64,000 bases of DNA from Acanthacorydalis orientalis (Eukaryota; Arthropoda; Insecta; Megaloptera; Corydalidae). Under the pieces are notes generated by a model. It saw only the letters and a list, made by a program, of their open reading frames with translations, had not been told where the DNA came from and searched no databases. The translations under genes were made by a program, and so were the position numbers. Every line of letters starts with the position of its first letter. The first letter of the stretch is position 1. This document shows, piece by piece, positions 13,931-24,712 of the stretch. The stretch lies in contig CM068313.1 of the NCBI GenBank assembly GCA_034766995.1, forward strand, positions 31,350,825-31,414,824, given 5' to 3'.

Positions 13931-15073
13931 ATAATATACTTACCTGATTTTATGTAATACTTTTAACTCAAAGTCACTAAGTTCAGTAGCAGAAGATTCC
14001 GCTGGTTTTGTTTTTATGTCATTTTGTTCAAAAAAAGTTGATTTTTCCGGAACTTCATTATCTTTAAATGAATATGAAGAGAAATAAGGCTTAGACTTGA
14101 TTTCTTTAATTTTAATATCGAATATATTTCTTATTATTAAATAGATGTTTTGAGGGATAACTTCTTTTATTACAATTTCATTTTCAGTCGGCAACTGAAA
14201 AATGATTTACTTTATAAATATTTTCTAATTATTATTTTTGTATGGTTATTAAACATATGGTTATATTAATAAAAAAGAAGAGTAATGGTATGAGGGAATT
14301 TAATATTTTATAATTGTATAAATAATACATCCAAATACAAAAAAACTCCATTATTAAACAGTACGATAACATATTTTTTAAGATATTTGAAACAATCTAA
14401 GAGAGCGAAAAGATATTATTCTCAGTTGTATGCAAAAATATGTTTTTTTTATTCTAAAATTCTAATAGATATTTAATGAATTAATTTATAGAGACAACAA
14501 ACATAACTGTAAAAAAGGAGTTTATTAATTAAGGAACTTTCAATTATAAATAAGTAAATAGTGAGTTATTCAGTACCATTAATGAAATATCAATAGACAA
14601 AGAAGACTAATATATATTCATGTCATCCTTTTTTGTTATGTTTATCTTTTATTAAAAATAACTTTAAAAAATTATAATTTTAATAAATATATTCATATTT
14701 ATAATTGCTTACACAAATTCTCCTTTATTATTTTAATAATTCAAATATAACTAAATATCGAATTTAAATGTTCTTTATTATATAATGGATACAATGTATT
14801 GAAATATTATATGAAAAATAAGAACATAATTCCATCCTAATAAACTGTGATTATTTATAAAATTCTATGAATATAAATTAATTTTTTCATTTCACTTAAC
14901 TTAAAATTATTAAAATTATACAAATGACCAATACATACAACAGCAGCATCTGCTTCAAGTTTTGAGAACAACTTCCACCACCATTCTTGTGAAGTTGTAT
15001 CTGTGCGTTCATATTCACTATGTTGAATTTTTCTTGTTTGTTGACAGCTTGGATTTTTTATATAGTTTGTCAT
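6692..15073 (-). CDS. FAM47-family-like protein, six exons, 367 aa
   Basis: Six minus-strand exons (14939-15073, 13944-14194, 12607-12775, 11968-12153, 9996-10210, 6692-6839) join with agreeing phases (0, 2, 0, 0, 2) into 368 codons including the TAA stop. The start is the ATG at 15073 in the context TTACAATGAC. Residues about 186-210 carry FCKWV, then NIDEECVYKMFEVGFD, and residues 322-345 carry AYSDWLKKHPEFKKPPYLI. I know these as similar to the conserved IDEEF/QFDIDY block and the C-terminal tail of FAM47 proteins, and the length is close to human FAM47E (about 390 aa). No signal peptide or membrane segment is visible, so the protein is probably intracellular. Vertebrate FAM47 members are largely testis-expressed and their biochemistry is poorly defined, so no reaction is claimed. 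Introns measure about 744, 1168, 453, 1757 and 3156 bp and contain TA arrays. The weakest link is the exon 2-3 join; transcription starting at an ATG in exon 3 is the alternative. Confidence 0.72.
8292..8912. repeat. Duplicated segment, copy 1 (intron 5 of FAM47-like gene)
   Basis: About 620 bp beginning GAACAATTATGGACGTATTT matches 10961-11595 in the same orientation, with scattered substitutions and indels (roughly 85-90% identical by eye). Shared blocks include ATATATGAGTTAGCATTTTA (8766 on) and GGAATCATAATCCATGAGAT. Both copies contain an internal TA array of different length. The copies lie either side of exon 5. Confidence 0.85.
9128..9430. repeat. Two (TA)n arrays in intron 5
   Basis: Pure TA at 9128-9185 and 9371-9429, with about 185 bp of AT-rich intron between them. 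Confidence 0.95.
9996..10210 (-). CDS. FAM47-like gene, exon 5
   Basis: The acceptor is TTTATTATTACAG|ATG and the donor is CTCAA|GTAAAT, phase 2. The ATG at the first position is therefore internal: the frame continues from exon 4. It encodes MSTQAVLQKYLLTDVFMEDL through to ISTMSAVWEGILNL. If the weak donor were not used, the frame would stop at the TAA one codon later. The clean in-phase join to exon 6 argues for splicing. Confidence 0.68.
10961..11595. repeat. Duplicated segment, copy 2 (intron 4 of FAM47-like gene)
   Basis: This is the direct-repeat partner of 8292-8912, about 2.67 kb away, and contains the longer TA array (11161-11219). Similarity starts and stops sharply at both ends, which suits either two insertions of one non-autonomous element or a local segmental duplication. 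No terminal inverted repeat or target-site duplication was obvious. Confidence 0.85.
11836..11935. repeat. (TA)n/(CATA)n array beside exon 4
   Basis: TA dinucleotides with CATACATA variants, ending about 30 bp from the exon 4 donor. Confidence 0.9.
11968..12153 (-). CDS. FAM47-like gene, exon 4 (core motif)
   Basis: The acceptor is ATAACAAATAG|ATT and the donor is TCAGAC|GTAAGT; the 62 codons are in phase 0 at both ends. The exon encodes IIKGFCKWVRDLGGEISNID followed by EECVYKMFEVGFDTHAAKG, the most FAM47-like stretch of the protein. Its GC content is clearly above that of the flanking introns. Confidence 0.72.
12607..12775 (-). CDS. FAM47-like gene, exon 3
   Basis: The exon encodes SEGVEEEMKTDEKVLGKNPY through to VQRVAIRTER and ends at the strong donor AGG|GTATGT in phase 0. 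The proposed acceptor (T-rich tract, then GTCCAG|C) supplies the single base that exon 2 needs. An alternative is an ATG at 12825 (MSTRIVNFFQ...), in the same frame and in good context, which would make a shorter protein from an internal first exon. The 3' end is firm but the 5' end is not. Confidence 0.6.
13637..13927. repeat. Two (TA)n arrays in intron 2
   Basis: TA tracts at about 13637-13718 and 13879-13926. The second comes within 20 bp of the exon 2 donor. Confidence 0.95.
13944..14194 (-). CDS. FAM47-like gene, exon 2
   Basis: The acceptor is TTTTTCAG|TTGCCG and the donor is ATCAG|GTAAGT; the exon is 251 nt and ends in phase 2. It encodes LPTENEIVIKEVIPQNIY through to ELSDFELKVLHKI. 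The reading opens with TTG directly after the acceptor, so this is an internal exon and not a translation start. Confidence 0.65.
14939..15073 (-). CDS. FAM47-like gene, exon 1
   Basis: This exon has 45 codons starting MTNYIKNPSCQQTRK and ending KLEADAAV. It contains the tryptophan run EWWWKLF. The donor is GCTGTT|GTATGT, phase 0. The ATG context (CAATGA) is acceptable and the upstream sequence is AT-rich. An X-box-like motif lies about 140 bp upstream. Confidence 0.65.
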
Positions 15074-15215
15074 TGTAACGAGTAGAGCAAATTTATTATA
15101 TTTTGATTAATTTATCAGTTTTTAAATTGATAAAATTTAGTGACTTATTTTGATTATAAAGATGTGTGTATATTTACTTCTTTATAGAATAATACACCGT
15201 TTTGTTTGATCAATT

Positions 15216-15230
15216 GTTTCCATAGGCAAC
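15216..15230. promoter_or_regulatory. X-box-like (RFX) site upstream of the FAM47-like gene
   Basis: The plus strand reads GTTTCC-ATA-GGCAAC. Both half-sites fit the RFX consensus RTHNYY...RRNRAC, with a 3 nt spacer instead of the usual 2. It sits about 143 bp upstream of the ATG at 15073. RFX factors activate ciliary genes through such sites, so regulation as a cilium or sperm gene is a reasonable inference, though not shown here. Confidence 0.4.
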
Positions 15231-16590
15231 TCATATTTACCTAATTTAAAATTGCGTAAAATATTGATCTTTCAATTTCTCTTATCTGATTCTGTTATTA
15301 TTTCAATAGTCTTGTAATTTATTTTGCCTTAATTTATCTAGCATTTTCGAAATATAATAATTAAATCATAATTAAATTATTTAACTTACATGTTATAAAA
15401 ATATAGGCTGTAAAGTTACAAACCAAAAATATTCAGTTGAAGGAATATTTTCAATACAGGTGTAGGTTCTGGAATGAATTATAATTTTCCATTCGAAAAT
15501 AATTCCCTCTTCTCTACCTATATTTATAAAAGGTTTCAAATTATAGACAATTTTGTGTTTAAATTTTGTATGTGAAAATTATTAACTGTATCTTCTATAT
15601 TATTAGTTTTATAAATTAAACTAATCATAAAAAAAATAATTTTCAGATAATGTTTGTAAATAAAAGAATCACTTATTTATAATATTTTTTAATCATCTTT
15701 ATATCAACTGTAAGATATCTAAAAAATTAAAAATGCTAGCAGTATATTATAATATATACACTTTTATTAATTTTGATATTAGAATACTTTTTTAAAATGA
15801 GTTTATTTTAATTATTTTAGAAGTGTTTATGATATTTTTTTAAATAACATTTAAAACAAACACAACATTTAAATAATATTTTAATCGTTAAATAACTTTT
15901 CGTTATTGAAATTAATTAAAGTTGTAACTATATCCAACTTTGGTTTATATACTGAAATAAATAAATGTATAATATAAAAAAAATTATTGTTAACAAAACT
16001 AGTAATATTGTTATAAAACACAATATTATGTTCTCTGATAAATAATAACAATTCAATATTATTTGTTAATTTGTACGTGTAATTTCAAACAAAACAATTA
16101 TGGCTATTATCTACCCAATTCGAGCATTACATAGAATAATAATCATAATATGGATTTAGCAATAAACCTAAACGTAAATAAAATTAATCTTGTAATTATC
16201 AAAACGATTTTATACTTTCATCATTATATTAGATTTAATTTGTTATAAATATTATTGATCATACTTAATTTATAAATGCATGAAGTTGTTCTTTCCAGAA
16301 TCACAAACGTTGTAGACAAAATGTACATACTTTCAGAGTGTGGAATTTAAGATGGAAATAATGTAAATATAAAAGAATTGTGAAACGCTTATAACTAATC
16401 TTACAGTATTGGGACAATATTGAATATATATCGCAACATAAAATTCGATCATATGCCTTATTTTTCATGCATGTCTGAGGGTAAACCAATTTCATCAAAC
16501 AAAATACTTCCTTTGTGGTTATTTTAAAAAGTTCTCGTAGAATTCGTTTTCTGCCACAGATCAAGAAGTGATGAAGGAGGTATCTACAAA

Positions 16591-16592
<2 letters not shown>
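15231..16592. other. AT-rich stretch, no gene seen
   Basis: No reading frame with credible composition or splice signals on either strand. It would contain the upstream flank of the FAM47-like gene. Confidence 0.5.

Positions 16593-16641
<49 letters not shown>
16593..16641. repeat. (TA)n array
   Basis: About 45 bp of TA upstream of the three-gene-free stretch leading to 16.9 kb. Confidence 0.9.
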
Positions 16642-16643
<2 letters not shown>

Positions 16644-16906
16644 GTGTTTATATGCATATATCAGTCTATAATATATGATTGTGTACAGAGTGTGTTTTAA
16701 GTCCCATTTTTACATATTTATAAAAGTAAGTTTTATTATCAAATGTAATTAAAAATCAAGGAGATTATTGTCAAGTAATAACATATAAAAGTTGTATTTA
16801 TATTCGTACTTTGATATTAACTTAGAAATTATTTCGAAGGTCTTTAAAATATAAATTTACATATATATGTATATATATATATATATATATGTTATAATAT
16901 ACATAT

Positions 16907-16962
16907 ATGTTATATTATCACATATATATATATAGATATATATATATGTGATAATATAACAT
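16907..16962. repeat. Long hairpin, ~26-bp arms
   Basis: ATGTTATATTATCACATATA (16907 on) pairs with its exact complement ending at 16962 (TGATAATATAACAT), with a loop of about 4 nt around TAGA. The non-TA part of the arm (ATGTTATATTATCAC) is matched perfectly, so this is more than a TA array folding on itself. Confidence 0.8.
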
Positions 16963-17832
16963 TATTATATAATTTTTAAAATTTTTATTTCGTATTTATT
17001 TAATAAAAATTATTTAACTTTTATTATTAAGGAACAATTAAAAATAATTTTGAATGAATAATATTTAAATAATTTTAGTGAAAGTAAATATTTTTATATT
17101 AATTTATCATTAAAAGTTTAATTTAAAATAAGTTTAATAACATAGTAATATTTTCATAAATGTAGTTAATTACAACTTTTATATAATAACCTGTTTTATA
17201 TAAAATGTAAATGTTTAAGAAAATAAAAATGCACCATTATTTAAAATTTAATTTAAAATATAGTACTAGTTTGTTGATTTCAATTTATTTTAATTTCATT
17301 ATTTTTAAACTATAATTAAAAAGCTATTCAATAAATTTTCAGTATAAACATTATGAAGTAAAAATAGTAATAAAATTTATGGACTTTATTTACAAAAGAA
17401 TACCTAAAGTATCTATTTTTTCTTACAATATAAGATCTGTTTAAAAAAAATTGTTTTGATTAATATCGAAACGTCCATACCAGGACGTATGTATATATAT
17501 ATATATATATATGTAAATATGTATTTTTATATACAGAAGCTTTTCATTTGAAACAAAGTTTTTGATTATAAATTATTTGTAGTTGATTTAAAGTATATAG
17601 TATTGTATGAAATAGATAACTTTAACTTTTATGAAATATATTATTTGTTTGGAATAATATTTAATAAAATAATGAACTTTTAGAATTTATATATAAACAA
17701 AACCATTTATTTTCTTCATTTAAATTATTTGTTTTCATTTGCTTTAGACAAAACGTTTTATTTAAAATATACTGTTTAAAAATCTATAGCTGAAAAAATC
17801 TTATTGATTTATGTTATTTTTTATGTAAATGT

Positions 17833-18078
17833 ATGTATGATATATTCGTTGCATTTCTGGAACATGCTATACGTGTTTACGAAAAACGATATAAAATAGC
17901 AGGTAGGAAAAACAAAGAAAATGAAGACAATGATGCGTATTCAGGAAACTATAGTTCATATGGCATTTTTTCTTTAGCTTATTGCTTCTCGGTCTATATG
18001 TCAACGTTCTATATTTTGTCCTCATGCACATGGACGTTAGTTTTGAATTATATAGTACCAAAAAATAAAACAAATTGA
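17833..18078 (+). CDS. Weak candidate ORF, 81 aa
   Basis: An ATG-initiated frame (MYDIFVAFLEHAIRVYEKRY...) with a charged middle (KNKENEDND) and a hydrophobic C-terminal third. It contains a possible donor AG|GTAGGA after IA, so it may be partly intronic or noncoding. The antisense frame is also open, which lowers its value. No family recognised. Confidence 0.15.
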   Translation: MYDIFVAFLEHAIRVYEKRYKIAGRKNKENEDNDAYSGNYSSYGIFSLAYCFSVYMSTFYILSSCTWTLVLNYIVPKNKTN

Positions 18079-18131
18079 AATGTATTTTTAAACAAATGCT
18101 ATTTTAATTATTTATTAATAATTATTTTAAA

Positions 18132-18151
18132 TTATTGTCTGCAGACAATAA
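18132..18151. repeat. Perfect 20-bp palindrome around a PstI site
   Basis: TTATTGTCTGCAGACAATAA is its own reverse complement. Confidence 0.85.
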
Positions 18152-18153
18152 AT

Positions 18154-18193
<40 letters not shown>

Positions 18194-18570
18194 TAAAAAT
18201 AAAACTAAAATATAGGTTGTACATCTCAATTCGTTTTAATTCGATTCTCTATTTTCTATTTTTTGGAATAATTAAAAAAAATATATAAAAATCAGCATGG
18301 TATCAATGAATTATTTATGATATAGAATTTTCATATTTTTAATAACAGAATGACATTCGAATACATTATTTAATAATTTATAAAAAAAGAAACATTGTTA
18401 GTTTGAGAAATATTAATTGTTATTATTTTTATACAAAATTCATAGTATACAAACTTATTACTGTATTCATTTACTTGCTAATGGTAGGAAACAAATTCAA
18501 ATATAAACTTATAATATCTTTAAAAAAAAAATAATGGTTTAAATTTACTAAAAATGTTATATAATTATAG

Positions 18571-18571
<1 letters not shown>

Positions 18572-18632
<61 letters not shown>
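18572..18632. repeat. (TA)n array
   Basis: Pure TA of about 60 bp. Confidence 0.95.
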
Positions 18633-18634
<2 letters not shown>

Positions 18635-19371
18635 GTATGTATATGTATGATAAGTATATATGCATGGCTAGTAATTTTTAAGTTTCCTGTAGAAATAATT
18701 GACAAATAATTTATAAGTTTTTATATAAGATATATTTAATCATAAGTAATAATTATCCTTCTAAATAATAAAATATTATTAAAATCAAATGGAAAAAGAA
18801 ACTTACTATTTTCTATACCATTGAGAATATTTTTATATAGAATTTTTTATTTTCTAATTTTTATTAGAGATCAATTTGTTGGATTATAACTTGAAATAAG
18901 TTTTTTCTTATTTTACAAGAATTTTAATTACAATACTATTATAATCGAAATATAATTTTCATACCTATGAATATCTTAGATGAATTGAATTATAATTATT
19001 TACGATAATTACTGTGTAAAAATCTTTTAAAACCATAAACTTTATTTTCAATCTAAAAAATAATATAATTTAATTCCCCTGTTACACAATACAATAACTG
19101 TAGAAATGAAGGAAATACTACTAAGTAAATTTATGAAAGAACTGATCAGGGGAATAAATATACAATCCATACACTAGAATAGCTTGTTTTAAAAATAAAG
19201 TACCGAAACTTACAGTTAATATCCATTTGGTACCTATTTGGTTAATAACTTGGAATTCCAAATCTGTTTAATTTAAAAAAATGGAATTATTTTAAAATTA
19301 TCAATACTTTTCTGATGCACATACTTTTCAATAAAATTAAAATAACAATTAATTTTATATAATTTTTAGAA

Positions 19372-19415
<44 letters not shown>

Positions 19416-19697
19416 TTTGGATGAAAATTATTCCAAAACTAATTTCTCATAAGAGGTAGACCGCATATTTTGCATAGACTCGAATTGACAACCACTTTAC
19501 CTATAAATTTTATTACATAAAGACTTCGTATATGTGGAAAATTGCTTTATGAATGGGTTCGTTTTTATCATCATGATCTTCAAGTATTACGTGTTGAACG
19601 CAATGTGAGCACTTATACATTTACATCAGAAATATGTATATCTACATATATATGAGTGCATACACGCATATCTAATATCATATACACACACGCATAT

Positions 19698-19698
<1 letters not shown>

Positions 19699-19740
<42 letters not shown>

Positions 19741-19769
19741 TATGTATTTACAAATATTTATATATATAT

Positions 19770-19847
<78 letters not shown>
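19699..19847. repeat. Two (TA)n arrays
   Basis: TA tracts at 19699-19738 and 19759-19846, the second abutting the tandem duplication. Confidence 0.95.
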
Positions 19848-19848
<1 letters not shown>

Positions 19849-19939
19849 CAAAATTATCCACTAAAAATAAAAATTCCATGACGTCGACTTATTTATTTGG
19901 GACGAGGTTTCTATGGTACCCAAATATGTTTATCTCTCT

Positions 19940-19981
<42 letters not shown>

Positions 19982-20070
19982 AAGTCAAAATTATCCACAA
20001 AAATAAAAAATCCATGACGTCGACTTATTTATTTAGGACTAGGGTTCTATTATACACAAATATGTTTATT
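19847..20070. repeat. Tandem duplication, two ~88-bp copies
   Basis: TCAAAATTATCCACTAAAAA (copy A, 19848 on) and its partner (copy B, 19984 on) both continue with CCATGACGTCGACTTATTTA and end in AAATATGTTTAT. A (CT)n-(TA)n microsatellite at 19934-19980 separates them, giving a period of about 136 bp. Confidence 0.85.
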
Positions 20071-20111
20071 GTTTCATTCGGTTACCAATACATGCTTATA
20101 ATTGACAAGTA

Positions 20112-20172
20112 GGAGAGCACAGCGAGCCCGGTGGCTCATTGACGTAGCGAATAGAGGGCGGAGCCCCCTTGT
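20112..20172 (+). repeat. GC-rich short element with tRNA A-box-like sequence
   Basis: GAGCCCGGTGGCTC forms a 5-bp hairpin, and TGGCTCATTGACGTAGCG resembles a tRNA A box. The following GTAGCGAATAGAGGGCGGAG then CCCCCTT recurs in altered form at 37413-37440. No B box follows. A SINE 5' end is possible but unproven. Confidence 0.35.
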
Positions 20173-21056
20173 ATATATATAATTTATAAAATATAAAAGA
20201 ATTTATCTAATATATTTTATATAAGTGTAATCTTTGGTCTTTAGATAGATACTTAGAGACATCTAAGTAACTACTAACTAAAAGCTTTATTTAATTGTAT
20301 ATGATTTAGTTTGTTAAAAATACATATTTTAATTTATGATGATTTTTTTTTAAATTATTTAAGCGATTTTTAAATGAGAATATTTTATATATAATTCAGA
20401 CTGTGTATTTTTTTGTTACGCTTGATAATAAATAAAATTTAATAACAATGTTTTAGTATATGATTCCTTTAATTTTTTCCGTTAAAAATTGATATTATAT
20501 TTTTAACTTTGTATTTTTGTCTATATATATATACATGATAATAAATATGAAAATATGAAATAAGAATATTTTATTTAAAAAAGATTATGTTGACAATTTT
20601 CAAAAAAAAGGAAGTTCAGAATATTTGACTGTTTATAATATATCCGGTAAAAGTATGAAACATATTCAGAATTATATTAAAAATACCAACGTCAACAGTC
20701 TTTTATACGTATGAGAAAGGAATTTTTTGTTTTATTTCTGTCCCCTTATCTATAACAATACAAAAATATATACTAGCTTTCATATGTATACAGGTAGGGG
20801 TGTGTGATATATAAATGGAAAACATTATCTTCATTTACAATTTTTATAATTGTTTTAATTATTTAATTTCAACTATTTTGCAACTTATCTACTTACAGAA
20901 AATACTCAGTCTTCTTTTTAATATAATGTTGATTACTTCTCTGTTTTAGTTTTTATTGTAAAGAAGTTTAAAATAGTAATAACTTATTCTATTTACAAAT
21001 AGATATTATAATATCTTAAAAGATTTGATTTAAATATATATTTTAATTATTCAGAC

Positions 21057-21092
<36 letters not shown>

Positions 21093-21400
21093 TATGTGCT
21101 TATTTATTATTTAGCTGTAAAAATAATTTTAATAGCCAGTAAAATTTAATATATATGAATATTATAAATAGATGCAGTATATAAATATCTTTGTATTTGT
21201 TTTTATGAGTATATTCTTCGTTAAATGCTTATAATTTTTATTCTAGTGAATGTACAAGAATTTTGTCCTGATATCCAACATTCATCGTTCTAATGTTGAC
21301 AGATTAACAGAGTAATTTAACAAAAATCTACTTTACGATTATTACTTGTATAAGAAGCAACAAAAATGACAAATAAATAGAAATGTATGTCTTTATGTGT
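20173..21400. other. AT-rich stretch, nothing recognised
   Basis: Short TA tract at 21059-21088 only. Confidence 0.5.
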
Positions 21401-21600
21401 GTTGGAGAGCGGTGATGCGCGGGGTGTGTACGTATATGGGTATCCTTCTGCAATTTTCTGATAACAATGTTTAATGTTGTGAATGTGATACAGCATACAT
21501 GTATTTCAGTAGGCCAACATCTAGTCTAAACGTCTTAACATAAGTACTAAGCATCAACGGTTCTTAGTAAAAGACGAAAATAAGACATATAGGAGTCAAG

Positions 21601-21672
21601 CTAGATAAATTGTAGACGTTTTGTTACGGCCATAACGGTGAACGCGAGCCACAGCACATTATATACCTTCAT
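21601..21672 (-). CDS. Tiny signal-peptide-like ORF in a GC-richer island
   Basis: Twenty-three codons, MKVYNVLWLAFTVMAVTKRL-QFI, then a stop. They lie in an island (about 21400-21720) with far more GC than its surroundings. The hydrophobic N-terminus followed by KR resembles the start of a secreted peptide, but no continuation exon was found. Chance is likely. Confidence 0.12.
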   Translation of the reverse strand: MKVYNVLWLAFTVMAVTKRLQFI

Positions 21673-22899
21673 AATGTTATTTCGCCTCTCATATCTGGCA
21701 CGTTGTGTTTCAGTATTCATAGTTCTTCAGTTCTAATTTGTGATTTGGTGTTTTTCAATATCTTTAAATGATATACTTTAATGTAGTGATTTACAAAAAT
21801 ATTAAATAAAATCAACGATGAAATAACATCATTAAACAATCTACTCTTTTAATGTTTTTTTTTTAAAAAGTATAAAATTATTTATATTTTTTGTTAAAAT
21901 CAGCTTACTCTTTAATTGAATCCTTGTTTTCTACGACTAATTATGATATTTTATTAGCAGTTTAATTATTTAAAATATGATGTTCATATAATTTAATTGA
22001 AAATAATTTTCTAGGAAAAGATTGGCCAAGAAAACTTAAAACACATCTAAATGATTTTATAAAAATGTCTCCAAACATCCTATGCATAGAAAAATATTAT
22101 AATAAAGATTAGTTTATGTTTTGTAAGAAATGTAATTAAATTTAAAAAATATATTTGTTGTATCACATTTAATAAAAAATCTTCTTTATCTCATTTATCT
22201 GAAATAAATATTCAATGAAGAATAAATTTCAGTTTCAAATATTTTAGATTTTTTTGAAACTCTGATTAACTTGTGTCCATATTTTATCATAAATACAATT
22301 AAATTAAAAAAATGTAAGATTTGAATTTTCTCCCAAAAAGAAATATATATTTATTTTAGACATTAATAGATTTTTTTGAGTTCAAACATGAGTTCGATTT
22401 ATACACTTCTTGTTTGAGTAAAAGAGAGTTTGAAATTTGATTATAATTATCTTATATACTTATAATTCTCTACAGAAATAATATCTGATTAGTAGATTTA
22501 TAATTTCGTTACGAAAAACTAATTTTTATTGAACTTTTTTTAGTTAAAAAAATATTTGTAATTAAAATAAAAATATAAGTTGTAATAATATGTATTAAAA
22601 AATATTTTAGATATTTAAAAGTAATAAGTTTTCAATAGTGTAACCATTTTTAGACTTATTAATATTTTATACTAAAAAGCGCAATACAAAATAGTTTGAA
22701 CGAAGTTATTTAGAAGTAGAAGTTTATTTTTTTAAATCAAATTTCAAAAACTTTACTAGAAATAATTTTTAATATTTTATGAACGGTTAATAAATACTCT
22801 TGTTCGGTTAAATAAGATATATATATATATATATGTTATAAACATTATATATATATATATATACTACGTGTGTGTTTGTGTGATTTTCCAATTCATTTC

Positions 22900-23225
22900 T
22901 ACAACACATAATTGCACAACTGAAACACATCCACTGATAAATCAAAAGCTCAGTGTCACCTTGTGTTAGAAAGGAGAGCCTCTACTGCTTGGGTATAGTA
23001 TCTACAGAACTACACCCCATCTTCTTCAGTACTATACAAGAAGAAGACATTCAACTTATAACTTTTCATATGTACCATATGAGCTAGTCGCCCTTCCTCG
23101 TCCGTAACGTCGCAATGTACCGCGTTGGTCCATCGGATGCAAGCTCTCTCGTGTAACGCTCCAATGTTACGAGACTAGTAAATTTTTTTGTACGAGTGTT
23201 CGCAGAGATACCGTGATGAAGCATT
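22900..23225. other. GC-richer island with several hairpins
   Basis: Near-balanced base composition in an AT-rich desert. It contains TCATATG-TAC-CATATGA (7-bp stem), CTTCTTC...GAAGAAG (7-bp stem) and a TCGTGTAAC...GTTACGA hairpin. It may be an untranslated exon, a noncoding RNA or a transposon fragment. Confidence 0.4.
23084..23224 (-). CDS. Small candidate ORF, 46 aa, in the 23-kb island
   Basis: ATG-initiated frame MLHHGISANTRTKKFTSLVT through to YIATLRTRKGD and a stop. The composition is unlike AT-rich background translation (R, T and G rich). No family recognised; stop-free runs of this length are expected fairly often in balanced-GC DNA. Confidence 0.18.
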   Translation of the reverse strand: MLHHGISANTRTKKFTSLVTLERYTRELASDGPTRYIATLRTRKGD

Positions 23226-23982
23226 GGGTCATATATAGTTTTCAAAAGATCTTTTTTAAAAAAAATATTTTCTCAGATATAAATTATCATTAAAAATTCA
23301 TTTTCAGTATTAGTAATAACAAGATAGCGTACAGTGTGAAATTAATGGATAATTTAAATTAAAAATTATTAAAATTGAATATTTAAACTTTAATTTATTT
23401 ATTTGTGCCGATTAAACTGAATTTTTTCTCGAATATTTGTTAAATTTATAATCTTAATATATTTCTTAAAAATTGTAAATTTAACATACACAAATATCTG
23501 TAAGAATAAATAAGGTAATACAACATTTAATAATTACTTTGTAAAAAAAAATATTTTCTATTATTCAAGGAGAATTGAAATATATTAAATTAAAGAAAGT
23601 AACAAATAATTTATTAATCTTTTATTTTACTAAAAACATAAAATATTTATTAACTATTTTAATTTTTAAAAAATATTAATAAATTAATTATGTAGGGTGG
23701 CGCAAAAGAACGAAGGGGTTTAAAAAATTAGTATGTTTTTAGTTTCGTAATATTTTCTCTGTATTTATGGTAAATTAGTTAAACGTTCTCAATTATTTAC
23801 AAAAGTATTATATTGTTAAGTAAAATGATAAATAATTAAGTAAAAATTAATTTTCAGTATCAAAGGCTATAGAATCTTTTATATGGAAAAACGCATTGTT
23901 CTACAAATGTTTTTGTTTCCTTATTCTATTTTAATTTATATGCAAATAATTTAAGGAACCATTTGTACGATACTATGTACAC

Positions 23983-24020
<38 letters not shown>

Positions 24021-24024
<4 letters not shown>

Positions 24025-24122
24025 CAATAATTTTTTCGGATATATATATATATTCATATATATACATACATATATATATATCTATATATATTACACAATA
24101 ATTTTTTCGGATATATATATAT

Positions 24123-24130
<8 letters not shown>
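24021..24130. repeat. Imperfect tandem repeat, ~70-bp period
   Basis: ACAATAATTTTTTCGGATAT occurs at about 24024 and 24094, each followed by a TA tract. Confidence 0.8.
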
Positions 24131-24166
<36 letters not shown>

Positions 24167-24660
24167 TAAATAAATTAATTATATACATTTGACTAATATT
24201 TTTCAATTTTATAAATACTAGAAGGATCATACATATTACTACAGTAGTTTAGGAAGTCTCATCAGTGTCAAATAAGTCTTTCATTTAGTAACATTGTACT
24301 GTTTTTATTACAAAATTTAACTTATAATGACATTTACTAAACATCGTACATGTATAATATTTACACGATAGAGAAATTTCGAATTCTGCCTATGTACTAA
24401 TGTACACGAATATGTCGATTTTATATCTACTTTTTAAATAGAATAAAATAAATTACCTTAGTTCGTTTTACTTGTAAATGAAAATATTATTCGATATATT
24501 CAATTGCATAAAATTACTGTTCACCTACTTGAAATGTCTCTTTATATCTTTTTGAAGTTTTATGATATTGAACTCCGACAAGATTTTTCTGTATATTATA
24601 TAGTAATCTTCATAGTTTTATATTGATTCCATAACAGTTGAAGTTTTAAGTGACAAATAA

Positions 24661-24712
24661 CTTAATGTTTAAGTTGTTAATCATTTAAGTTGGTTAATCA
24701 TTTAAGTTGTCT
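24661..24712. repeat. Minisatellite of ~17 bp
   Basis: TTAATCATTTAAGTTG(G) is repeated about 2.5 times. Confidence 0.75.
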
